Assembly: GCA_015487515.1 (NCBI GenBank) | Contig: WFPQ01000299.1 | Location: 1-7,570, forward strand | Length of the DNA stretch: 7,570 nt | Direction: 5' to 3' | Origin: Hyphomicrobiales bacterium | GTDB taxonomy: Bacteria > Pseudomonadota > Alphaproteobacteria > Rhizobiales > Devosiaceae | Part shown: piece by piece, positions 1-6,584 of the stretch | How the letters are laid out: each line of letters begins with the position of its first letter | Position numbering within the stretch: position 1 is the stretch's first letter | Position numbers and translations under genes: made by a program | Notes under the pieces: generated by a model | Told to the model about the DNA's origin: nothing | Seen by the model: only the letters and a program-made list of their open reading frames with translations | Database searches by the model: none

Positions 1-103
1 ATACCAGCCTTTGGGAAAAAGCCTGGGGAATGAAAACAAGCCCAAGAAAAAAAACCATGAACAGCTTTGCAGGCAGGGCGGCAAAGACGGATGAGCGGTT
101 CAT
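1..103 (-). CDS. TIGR02186/Alph_Pro_TM-like protein, N-terminal fragment
   Basis: An ATG at 103-101 overlaps the TGA of the upstream permease gene in an ATGA arrangement, and the frame stays open to the window edge (34 codons seen). The fragment starts with a polar/basic stretch, has a hydrophobic core (residues about 14-25, LFMVFFLGLVFI) and then PQAFSQRLV, which looks like a signal peptide with cleavage near AFS|Q. An AGGGGG run about six bases before the ATG, inside the permease gene, is a good ribosome binding site, so the two genes are probably translationally coupled. From memory, alphaproteobacterial TSUP permeases are often followed by a TIGR02186 (Alph_Pro_TM) gene whose mature protein begins with an RLVAD-like motif. 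The position and the final QRLV fit that, but only the leader is visible, so the family call is inference; the existence of a coupled exported protein is better supported. Confidence 0.62.
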   Translation of the reverse strand, partial: MNRSSVFAALPAKLFMVFFLGLVFIPQAFSQRLV

Positions 104-1029
104 GCAACACCCCCTGACAAAATGGCAATGCTGAACGGATCCGTTGGAGTGGCGAGCAGGGAATAGGCAAACCTGATGGCAACCAGGAGCACGATCAGAC
201 CCAAGAGGGCCCGGGTTTGCTCTCCACGAAGTTTCTGACCTATGGAAGCTCCGAACTGGGCCCCTATCACCCCGCCGACCATCAAAGAAAAGGCAAGGAT
301 TATGTCAACGCTGGGAGAATTAAGGGCATGCAAAATGGTGGTGGCGGCCATGATGGCCAGCACCTGCAGGAGCGAGGTGCCAATGACCACTTTCCCGGGA
401 ACACGAAGCAGGTAAACCAGGGCCGGAACCAGGATGAAACCACCACCTATACCAAGCAGAGAGCCCAAAAAACCTATTACAAGACCAATGACCAGAACCG
501 GCAAGACACTGACATAAAGATTGGAGCGCTTGAAACGTATTCTTAAGGGCAGGCCGTGAATCCAGTTATGCTTGCCCGGAAGCTTTTGCGGTCGCGGCTT
601 GCCCCTGGCGCTCTTTAGCAGGGCCCCTACCGCCTCCCAGACCAGCAATATTCCGATGGAGCCCAAAAACAGCAGGTAGCCAAAGGAAATCACCAGATCA
701 AGCTGACCGGCTCCGCGCAGGGCCGAAAAGGTGGAAACTCCCAAAAAGGCACCGATGACCCCGGAAAATACGAGATAAAGGGCCAGATGAAAATCTATTC
801 CACGGCTGCGGTAATAGGAAAGGGCCCCGGAAGTGGAAGCGGCAACAACGGTTCCGGTGACAGAAGCAACGGCAACCGGGGCCGGAATGCCGGTAAAAAT
901 CAACAGGGGGGTGAGCAAAAATCCACCGCCAACCCCAAAAAGACCCGAAAGAAAGCCGACCAGGCCACCCATGCCGATTAAAAAAAACAGGCTGACCGAC
1001 ATTTCTGCAATTGGTAGATAGATCTGCAC
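100..1029 (-). CDS. TauE/SafE (TSUP) family membrane permease
   Basis: This is a 309-residue, very hydrophobic inner-membrane protein of the TauE/SafE (TSUP, COG0730) family, whose members move sulfite, sulfoacetate or other small organic and sulfur anions. It shows the family's internal duplication: GLFGVGGGFLLTP (residues 30-41) is repeated as SLLGIGGGFILVP (190-202), each opening a bundle of about four membrane helices, with a basic loop (about 139-170, rich in K and R) between the halves. Length is normal for the family. The start is taken as the GTG at 1029-1027: an AGG lies nine bases upstream, and the MQIYLPIAE leader resembles that of alphaproteobacterial relatives as I recall them. 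An ATG at 1002 (MSVSLFF) is the alternative and would remove nine residues. The gene ends in a 4-base overlap with the next gene and probably forms an operon with it. The substrate cannot be read from the sequence; sulfite is only a family default. Confidence 0.93.
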   Translation of the reverse strand: MQIYLPIAEMSVSLFFLIGMGGLVGFLSGLFGVGGGFLLTPLLIFTGIPAPVAVASVTGTVVAASTSGALSYYRSRGIDFHLALYLVFSGVIGAFLGVSTFSALRGAGQLDLVISFGYLLFLGSIGILLVWEAVGALLKSARGKPRPQKLPGKHNWIHGLPLRIRFKRSNLYVSVLPVLVIGLVIGFLGSLLGIGGGFILVPALVYLLRVPGKVVIGTSLLQVLAIMAATTILHALNSPSVDIILAFSLMVGGVIGAQFGASIGQKLRGEQTRALLGLIVLLVAIRFAYSLLATPTDPFSIAILSGGVA

Positions 1030-1162
1030 TATCTTTTACCTGGAAAAATTATTGCCTTCAAAGGTTCTTGCCAGCGGGCCAACACATCATGGAACAGACG
1101 AAACAGCCCGTGAACCGGCCTGGCATCACACCTGAAATGGCATTCATGACGCATTTATCATG

Positions 1163-1190
1163 TTTATGACCCACAGGCATGCAATGTCAA
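1163..1190 (-). promoter_or_regulatory. Candidate sigma-70 promoter for the TSUP operon
   Basis: Read on the minus strand, there is a perfect TTGACA (1190-1185), a 16-base spacer and CATAAA (1168-1163, four of six matches to TATAAT). It lies in the 240-base gap between the end of the podJ-like gene and the permease start, pointing at the permease, with a predicted leader of about 125 bases. The strong -35 and its placement support the call; the -10 is only fair. I see no convincing intrinsic terminator for the podJ-like gene in this gap (1030-1269), so read-through into the permease is also possible. Confidence 0.42.
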
Positions 1191-1269
1191 CGCCCATGTG
1201 CTTTTCTGGTTAAATCCATGTCATCGGCTGAACCGGCATCAGATATTGGCCGGCTCAAAAATACCAGGC

Positions 1270-4200
1270 TCAAACGGGCTGGCTTCCAAGCACCGCCAGA
1301 AGACGGGGATTGACCGCACCGCTGGGCGACATGCCAACCTGACGTTCGAACTCGGTTATGGCCCCGGAAGTTTTTGGTCCCATCAGGCCATCGGGCTTTC
1401 CTGCATCGAATCCAAGGAGATTCAGAACCGCCTGCACCCTGATGATGACCTCGGAGTTTTCAATGTCCGCGCCGGGATCGAAATCATCGTTCCAGGTGCC
1501 TATGGGGGCAAAATTGGCGATGATGTCAAGGCTGTCAGGCTCCCAGGCTTCCGCCTGGTCCCGCAGGTCCGATACAATCACCGCATCAAGGGAACGGGCT
1601 ATGTCATCGCGGGCCCTGGCCGCATCCTGGTCGCCAAGCCTTGCAGCAATCGAAAACCACTTGTAGGCATTCTCGAGACTCTGGGGCACGCCAAGACCCC
1701 GGGCACTGAGCATTGCAAGGTTGAACTGGCTGTCCTTGAGCCCCAGGCTGGCAGCCCGTTCAAACCAGTAGGCAGCCTCGTCGAACCGGGGCTCGTCCAA
1801 CTGGCCACTGACCAGCAGGGAAGCAAGGTTGTGCATGGACATGCGGTTGCCGGCTTCGGCTGCCAGCTGGTACCAGAGCCGGGCCTGTTCCAGGTCCTTT
1901 TCAACCCCCATGCCGTTTTCATACATGTTTGCCAGGCGATATCCGGCAGGGGCAAAGCCCTGGGCTGCGGAACGCTCGTACCAGATGGCAGCCGCGGCAA
2001 GGTCCTGTTCAAGGGCCCGGCCTTCGGCAAATATGGCGGCAACTTCAAACTGGGCCCTTGGGTCGCCATCCCTTGCCGCCTGTCGCAATGGCAGGGGACC
2101 GATTTCCTCGGGCGGCATGTCAATGATTGCCTCCTCCGCAAAACCATCGGCCGGGGAGGAAGCGAGGCTGGCAAGATCAAGGCTTGCCCCGTTCTGACCG
2201 GACGGGGCGGGATCAATCATTCTGACACCAGGAGGGGGAGAAGAAACCGGCTCTCCGGTAATGCCAAAGACTTCGTCACCCATCAGACTGCCGGTAGCCC
2301 GGGAGGGATTTTCCGCAGACAGGGCTGCATCCTGGGGGGGCGGAGCCTTGTCAGTTTCGGCTTCTGGGGACTGCTCCGTGACCGCCGGACCATCGCTTTG
2401 CACCCGGGCCAGCGTGTCATCGGGCCGGGACTGGGGAGATGAAAAACGCTGAAGGACCAGGTTGGCGCTCAAAAGAACGACGGCAACAAGGGCTGCGGCC
2501 AGTAAAATCGGCCGCCGGTTGCGTGAAAGAAAACTTTCAGGAACCGTTGTCAGATCGTCCAGTTGCGGCCCGTCACCCGGAAAGCCGTCACCTGGTGCAG
2601 CCGTTCGAAATTTTCCCTCATCCGCAGCATCTGCACCACGAGAGCCGACTTCGGTTTCATCGCCATCGCCAAAAACAGCAGAAGAACCCCCTGACCGATC
2701 CGCCATTGCGGCCCGGGCCGTCTTTTTCTGGAACCGGGCCATGGCCCGGCCGAACAGGGACTGTTCCTGGTCCCGGGCCTGCGGATTGCCGGATTGCATG
2801 GCCCGGCGCGCCGCTTCTATGAAAGTGGAACTGCTGGCATCCGTCTCTCGTTGCAAATCCGGGGTTTTTGCCGCTGCAGGATCACCCTGGTCCGGGCCTG
2901 AAAGGTCTTTCCCGGAATCCCCGGCAAACGAGGAGGACGGACGGGGAGGAGGAACCGGGTCCTCCTGGTCGAACCGGGGCATGCCGACGGGATTGCCGGT
3001 GAAGGATTCACTGCCTGATTCAATGCGGGATCCAATACGGGATTCAAGGGGTTGCCTGTCCACGCGCGGGAAAGGGTCGCCAGCCGAAGCAGAAGAATGG
3101 GCGGCCCGTCCGGACTCATCCATTTCCTCGGCCGCGCTTTCTCTGACCACAAGGTCATCGGGATCAACCCGCAGGGCCTCAGGAAGGGGGACCCTGGCGC
3201 CGCCCAGGCCGTTCTGACCCAGCGGGGGTGAATTCAGCGGGGCTTCTTCCACCGGTGAACGGGGCATGTTGTCGGCCAGTTCCGGGATGATATGCCCGGA
3301 AATAAGAGGCTGCTCCCCATAATCGTCAGGATTTGCCGAACGGGGCGGATCGGCCGGACCATCCTGCAGGGAGGAGGTATTTTGCAGGATAGAATCCCTG
3401 ATTTCCGCCAGCCGGTCCTTTGCAGGATCACCGGGTGATGCATGATCATCATCAACATTCCGGTCCGATCCGGCAGCCCGGTCTGAAACCGGCTGATCAT
3501 CTAAAAACAGATCTCCGCCCTGTTGCTCCAGCATTTCCTCGAGGCGAGCCAGCCTGTCATTGACCTGATCCATGCTTTTGCGAACGTTGGCAAATTCGCC
3601 GGAGGAATCCTGTTCATTCCGATCCCTGAGCAGCCCTGAAAGCCTTGCCTCAAGCCTGTCCAGCACATCCTGCCTGATGGTGCTTTCGTTGCGGGACTGA
3701 AGTTCTTCCATGGCCCTGGAGGTGCGTTCCACGACCATGTCGGCAATGGCATTTATGCCGGAGGAGCCAGGCATGGCAAGTCCTGCCTCATCGCCATCAT
3801 CAAAGGCCTGCTGCAACCCGCTCAACCTGGAACTGGTTTCGTCCAGTTTTTCTGCCAGGGCCTGAATATGTCTTTCCAGCGTTTCGGTAGAAATTTCCGC
3901 CTTTGAATCGGATACTATATCGTCAAGCCTTTGTTCCAGGGCGACAAAGCGCGGTTCCAGCATGTCCAGCAGACGGGCCTGCAGGTTTTCAATTTCCGAT
4001 TTCAGGGAAGCAAAGGGGCCATCGCCCGGATTTTCCATCTGCTCCATTCTTGCAACCAGGCCGTTTACCCTCTCGACCAGCCTGCCGGTATCTTCCGGGC
4101 CGGCGGCAGCCTTCATGGCCCTGGTGAATTCCGCCATGTCCCGACTCAGCCATTCAATATCCGGGTTGGGCCGGGCCATTGTCTGCTCCAGAGCATCCAG

Positions 4201-5349
4201 GCGCTCATAAATCGAGCGAACACATTTTTCTATGGGCTCGAGGTTGATGCCCTCCTGCTCCAGATCATCGATGCGCTGATAGACATTCTTGAACCCGGTT
4301 TCCATGGCCTGCATGTCCAGGGAACCATTGGCGGCCATATCAGCCATCTCCAGTTGTCTTGTCTGCAGATCCTGGAGTCTTTCAAGGGCCTCGCACAGGA
4401 CATCAAGGCGGCCATTGATGGCCTCAAGGTCCAGATTGTTTCCGTCGGGAATGGCATCGGCCAGCCGGGCTATCTGGCTTTCGAGGCGTTTTATGCGGCC
4501 CTGTTCACCAATATTGCCGGCCAGGTGTTCAACCACGGCACAAAGCTGCTCAATCTGGGCCGCCATCTCTGCCACGGCCCCGTCCGATCCGCCATGCTCC
4601 ACCAGATCACCACGGCTGGCCAGTAAATCCTCCAGCCTGGAAAAGCGTGCATTGATATTTTCAAGGGCCGCGCCAAACCCGTCAAAATATCGGGGCGGTC
4701 GCCGTTCTGACCGATACCGTTCAGAAGCCGGCTGCCGCGGGGTCTGCCGCGTCGGGGCGGCATTGTTGCGCCTTGAAGCACCAATGGCTGCAGAATTACC
4801 CGGATATTGCGGCCGGGATGACGGAGCAGCAATCCCTTGTTGCCGTTTTCGCAACCTTATCTGCTCGACTGCCCTTTGCAACTGGCGATCCGATTGTGCA
4901 GGCATTGCAAGTGCCTCCTCTGTTTTGCCGAGATCACGGGATACATGCCGAGAAGACAATTGGCCGGGCAAGGACTTTTCGACCTGCCACCGGCCGGATG
5001 CAGGTGAAGGGGGGGCTTGATGAAAACCCGCACCACCATATGCCAGGTCTGGCCCGTATGCTTCAAAATCCTCCCGGCAGTCTGCATGATATTCGTCGTC
5101 CTGAATTTCACGAACGTGATCTTCATGGACATGATCTTCCGGATATTCGCCTTCATCCGGCAGGGAATCTGCAAAGACCCTGTGACGAGGGGATCCGTGC
5201 GGAGAAAATTCCTGCCGGGCCCGGTGCTGCTCCCTGCGAGCCTGGCGCTGGCGCGAGTTTACCTGATCTAGCAGATCCTCAAGTTCATTCTTAAGAGAAT
5301 CCCAGTCCGCAGGGGAATCAGAAGGGTGCAGGGAATGGGAATCCGTCAT
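1270..5349 (-). CDS. podJ: PodJ-like polar organelle development protein (coiled coil, TM, Sel1 repeats, peptidoglycan-binding domain)
   Basis: Numbering is from the ATG at 5349 (1359 residues). Order of parts: acidic/basic, Gln- and Arg-rich disordered N-terminus (about 1-220); heptad-rich coiled coils (about 221-611, many LExLxxR/RLDxLE motifs); Pro/Ser/Asp-rich linker (about 612-940); one membrane helix preceded by RNRR (about 946-966); a periplasmic Pro-rich linker; four Sel1/TPR-like repeats (about 1089-1239, with motifs such as LANMYENGMGVEKD and WYQLAAEAG); and a C-terminal PG_binding_1 domain (about 1299-1352, VQAVLNLLGF...PDGLMGPKT). This is the architecture of PodJ, the polar scaffold that in Caulobacter places flagellum, pilus and stalk-related factors; in rhizobia PodJ marks the new pole. 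It is longer than the Caulobacter protein (about 970 residues), mainly in the cytoplasmic part. Start: the frame is open back to a TTG at 5646, with ATGs at 5517, 5439, 5355 and 5349. I prefer 5355/5349 because GGAAG lies nine bases before 5349 and WDSLKNELEDLL follows soon after. A more distant Sel1/peptidoglycan-binding protein is the alternative identity. Confidence 0.86.
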   Translation of the reverse strand: MTDSHSLHPSDSPADWDSLKNELEDLLDQVNSRQRQARREQHRARQEFSPHGSPRHRVFADSLPDEGEYPEDHVHEDHVREIQDDEYHADCREDFEAYGPDLAYGGAGFHQAPPSPASGRWQVEKSLPGQLSSRHVSRDLGKTEEALAMPAQSDRQLQRAVEQIRLRKRQQGIAAPSSRPQYPGNSAAIGASRRNNAAPTRQTPRQPASERYRSERRPPRYFDGFGAALENINARFSRLEDLLASRGDLVEHGGSDGAVAEMAAQIEQLCAVVEHLAGNIGEQGRIKRLESQIARLADAIPDGNNLDLEAINGRLDVLCEALERLQDLQTRQLEMADMAANGSLDMQAMETGFKNVYQRIDDLEQEGINLEPIEKCVRSIYERLDALEQTMARPNPDIEWLSRDMAEFTRAMKAAAGPEDTGRLVERVNGLVARMEQMENPGDGPFASLKSEIENLQARLLDMLEPRFVALEQRLDDIVSDSKAEISTETLERHIQALAEKLDETSSRLSGLQQAFDDGDEAGLAMPGSSGINAIADMVVERTSRAMEELQSRNESTIRQDVLDRLEARLSGLLRDRNEQDSSGEFANVRKSMDQVNDRLARLEEMLEQQGGDLFLDDQPVSDRAAGSDRNVDDDHASPGDPAKDRLAEIRDSILQNTSSLQDGPADPPRSANPDDYGEQPLISGHIIPELADNMPRSPVEEAPLNSPPLGQNGLGGARVPLPEALRVDPDDLVVRESAAEEMDESGRAAHSSASAGDPFPRVDRQPLESRIGSRIESGSESFTGNPVGMPRFDQEDPVPPPRPSSSFAGDSGKDLSGPDQGDPAAAKTPDLQRETDASSSTFIEAARRAMQSGNPQARDQEQSLFGRAMARFQKKTARAAMADRSGGSSAVFGDGDETEVGSRGADAADEGKFRTAAPGDGFPGDGPQLDDLTTVPESFLSRNRRPILLAAALVAVVLLSANLVLQRFSSPQSRPDDTLARVQSDGPAVTEQSPEAETDKAPPPQDAALSAENPSRATGSLMGDEVFGITGEPVSSPPPGVRMIDPAPSGQNGASLDLASLASSPADGFAEEAIIDMPPEEIGPLPLRQAARDGDPRAQFEVAAIFAEGRALEQDLAAAAIWYERSAAQGFAPAGYRLANMYENGMGVEKDLEQARLWYQLAAEAGNRMSMHNLASLLVSGQLDEPRFDEAAYWFERAASLGLKDSQFNLAMLSARGLGVPQSLENAYKWFSIAARLGDQDAARARDDIARSLDAVIVSDLRDQAEAWEPDSLDIIANFAPIGTWNDDFDPGADIENSEVIIRVQAVLNLLGFDAGKPDGLMGPKTSGAITEFERQVGMSPSGAVNPRLLAVLGSQPV
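5297..5343. promoter_or_regulatory. Cluster of three GANTC sites at the 5' end of the podJ-like gene
   Basis: GAATC occurs at 5297-5301, 5315-5319 and 5339-5343, i.e. three CcrM-type methylation targets within 47 bases just inside the preferred podJ start. GANTC is the CcrM site of Alphaproteobacteria, and GcrA binds or acts at promoters containing it; podJ is reported as GcrA-responsive in Caulobacter. The sites also encode Asp-Ser pairs (GAT TCC/TCT), so coding constraint may explain the cluster. Function is inference. Confidence 0.3.
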
Positions 5350-5567
5350 CCCCATATTCTTCCGGCTCCCATCAAGACCATCCGGCCCAAAGGGTTCTGG
5401 AACATTGTGCCGATGGTTGGCTTTTTGCGCTCTGGCCATGAATTTTCCGTGCACTGCTGTTTTGCTGCCCCCGCCGGACAGGGCAAGAGGTATCAGGCTT
5501 TCTTTTCGCAAAAACATGGTAAACAACCGGTTAATCTTTGCCGCGTTTTGCAAATCCGGCGACAATT

Positions 5568-5583
5568 TTAACCAAAATTTAAC
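5568..5583 (+). promoter_or_regulatory. CtrA binding box (TTAA-N7-TTAAC) between podJ and mscL
   Basis: The bases TTAACCAAAATTTAAC match the full CtrA consensus TTAA-N7-TTAAC exactly, as two TTAAC half sites 11 bases apart. CtrA is the cell-cycle master regulator of Alphaproteobacteria. The box lies in the divergent intergenic region, 115 bases before the mscL ATG and about 50 or 220 bases before the podJ ATG candidates at 5517 or 5349. As podJ is a cell-cycle gene, podJ is the likelier target, but the orientation and position allow an effect on mscL too. It falls inside the TTG-initiated extension of the podJ frame, which suggests that the extension is not coding. Confidence 0.6.
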
Positions 5584-5614
5584 TGCGCACCGCCCGGGAA
5601 ACGAATGCAATAAT

Positions 5615-5643
5615 TTGATTTTTTGAAGAAACGCACCAATATT
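5615..5643 (+). promoter_or_regulatory. Weak candidate promoter for mscL
   Basis: TTGATT (5615-5620), a 17-base spacer and AATATT (5638-5643) form a plausible but weak sigma-70 pair in the AT-rich part of the gap; GATAAT at 5650-5655 is an alternative -10 without a well-spaced -35. The predicted leader is about 45-50 bases. Placement before mscL is the main support. Confidence 0.25.
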
Positions 5644-5681
5644 CAAAGGGATAATTCAAGAAAACCGCAACAGTAAAAACC

Positions 5682-5689
5682 GGAGGGGG
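5682..5689 (+). promoter_or_regulatory. Strong Shine-Dalgarno site of mscL
   Basis: GGAGGGGG ends eight bases before the ATG at 5698. It is the best ribosome binding site in the window and fixes the mscL start. Confidence 0.8.
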
Positions 5690-5697
5690 AAATATCC

Positions 5698-6132
5698 ATG
5701 CTAAGGGAATTCAGAGAATTTGCCATGAAAGGCAACATGATCGACATGGCAGTGGGCATTGTCATCGGCGCGGCCTTTGGCGCAATAGTCAGTTCGCTGG
5801 TCGATGACATATTCATGCCCCTGACCGGCCTGCTGATCGGAGGAATCGACTTTTCCAACTGGTTCATCCTGCTGGGAGATGCAGGGGGGGCAAAGATTGC
5901 CACCATCGATGCGGCCCGGGAGGCCGGAATTGCAACCCTTAACATCGGTCTGTTCATCAATGCCACGATCAAGTTCTTCATAATTGCCCTAGCCCTGTTC
6001 ATCCTGGTCAAGGCCATAAACTCCCTAAAGCGCAGGGAAGAAGAAAAGCCGGCAAAGAAACCGGAACCGGCCAGGCAGGAACTCCTGCTGGCAGAAATAC
6101 GCGACCTGCTGAAAAACAGGCAGGGTTCATGA
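5698..6132 (+). CDS. mscL: Large-conductance mechanosensitive channel MscL
   Basis: This 144-residue protein is a full-length MscL, the pentameric inner-membrane channel that opens under membrane tension and releases solutes on osmotic downshock. The N-terminal amphipathic helix and first pore helix carry the signature EFREFAMKGNMIDMAVGIVIGAAFG (residues 4-28). Next come SSLVDDIFMPLTGLLIGGIDF, a periplasmic loop (about 51-82), the second membrane helix (about 83-106), a Lys/Glu/Pro linker and the C-terminal bundle helix LLLAEIRDLLKN (129-140). Against E. coli MscL the hydrophobic gate pair Leu19/Val23 is Met17/Ile21 here, a conservative change. The start is fixed by the ATG with a strong Shine-Dalgarno and by the family N-terminus. 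The gene is divergent from the podJ-like gene and shares its CtrA-box intergenic region. Downstream, complementary C6TT (6176-6183) and AAG6 (6225-6232) tracts could form a long hairpin, but no T run follows, so the terminator is unclear. Confidence 0.97.
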   Translation: MLREFREFAMKGNMIDMAVGIVIGAAFGAIVSSLVDDIFMPLTGLLIGGIDFSNWFILLGDAGGAKIATIDAAREAGIATLNIGLFINATIKFFIIALALFILVKAINSLKRREEEKPAKKPEPARQELLLAEIRDLLKNRQGS

Positions 6133-6584
6133 AAAACAGATAAAGTCCCTGCCAGGATACCCGGCCTTCCTGCCGCCCCCCTTACATGAACAGGCATCCC
6201 GCACCGGCCTGCCGGGGCCCGGGCAAGGGGGGAGCCGGCAATAAAACCGAAAGAAAAGCTGCAGGAAAAACCCCCGGCCCGACTACGTTCCAATACTTAT
6301 AGGATTTTTTTCCTTTACAAACGGTTACTAGGAACTTTATCCTATGAGTAGGTATTTGATTCTAAGGGTTAACCATCTCGACCCCGTCACATCACCTAGT
6401 CCATTGTTCTAGAGTGATTGTCCTTGGAAGTATTTTTGCTGAGTAGAAAAGTATTTTGCTGAGTAGAATTGACAGGAGTTAAGACCGGTCCGGAGCATTG
6501 CGGCGGGCAAAAGTCAGAAACGGCAACCCCTGTACGGATGAAAATTTTATTTTGATAGGTTTTAAAACAAGAGGGCGGACGAAC
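6133..6584. other. Non-coding spacer between mscL and the LuxR-type regulator
   Basis: This stretch has no credible gene. Bases 6133-6285 are GC-rich and contain the C6TT/AAG6 complementary tracts. Bases 6285-6480 are distinctly AT-richer and hold inverted pairs ATAGGAT (6299-6305)/ATCCTAT (6339-6345) and ACTAGG (6327-6332)/CCTAGT (6395-6400), the palindrome GGTTAACC (6367-6374), and the direct repeat listed separately. TTGACA at 6469-6474 would make a -35, but nothing like a -10 sits 16-18 bases downstream. The regulator's promoter and a long leader probably lie here; I cannot place the start site. Confidence 0.6.
6428..6468 (+). repeat. Tandem direct repeat upstream of the regulator gene
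   Basis: A unit of 21 then 20 bases is repeated back to back (6428-6448 and 6449-6468). The units differ only by one T in a T run and share the identical 15-base core TTTTGCTGAGTAGAA at 6434-6448 and 6454-6468. The cores are exactly 20 bases apart, about two helical turns, and end 116 bases before the regulator's ATG. This could be a paired operator or a recent slippage duplication. Confidence 0.85.

Noticed and set aside
1198..2442. Long plus-strand open frame (414 codons) opposite the podJ-like gene
   Set aside because: It lies wholly or mostly antisense to the Sel1 and linker region, has biased GC-driven composition and no recognisable domain. The minus-strand product has clear domains in the same place.
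6176..6232. Intrinsic terminator after mscL
   Set aside because: C6TT and AAG6 can pair, but the loop is 41 bases and no T run follows; kept only as a remark.
5643..6293. Minus-strand open frame of 216 codons over mscL
   Set aside because: It is antisense to a textbook mscL. Its Ala/Ser/Met/Arg-rich product shows no family feature.
6469..6497. TTGACA at 6469 as the regulator's promoter
   Set aside because: No TATAAT-like hexamer lies 16-18 bases downstream (sequence there is GGAGCATTG), so it does not make a complete sigma-70 promoter.
6498..6584. TTG-initiated N-terminal extension of the LuxR-type regulator
   Set aside because: The 29 extra residues match no domain, the TTG lacks a good ribosome binding site, and the ATG at 6585 has one.
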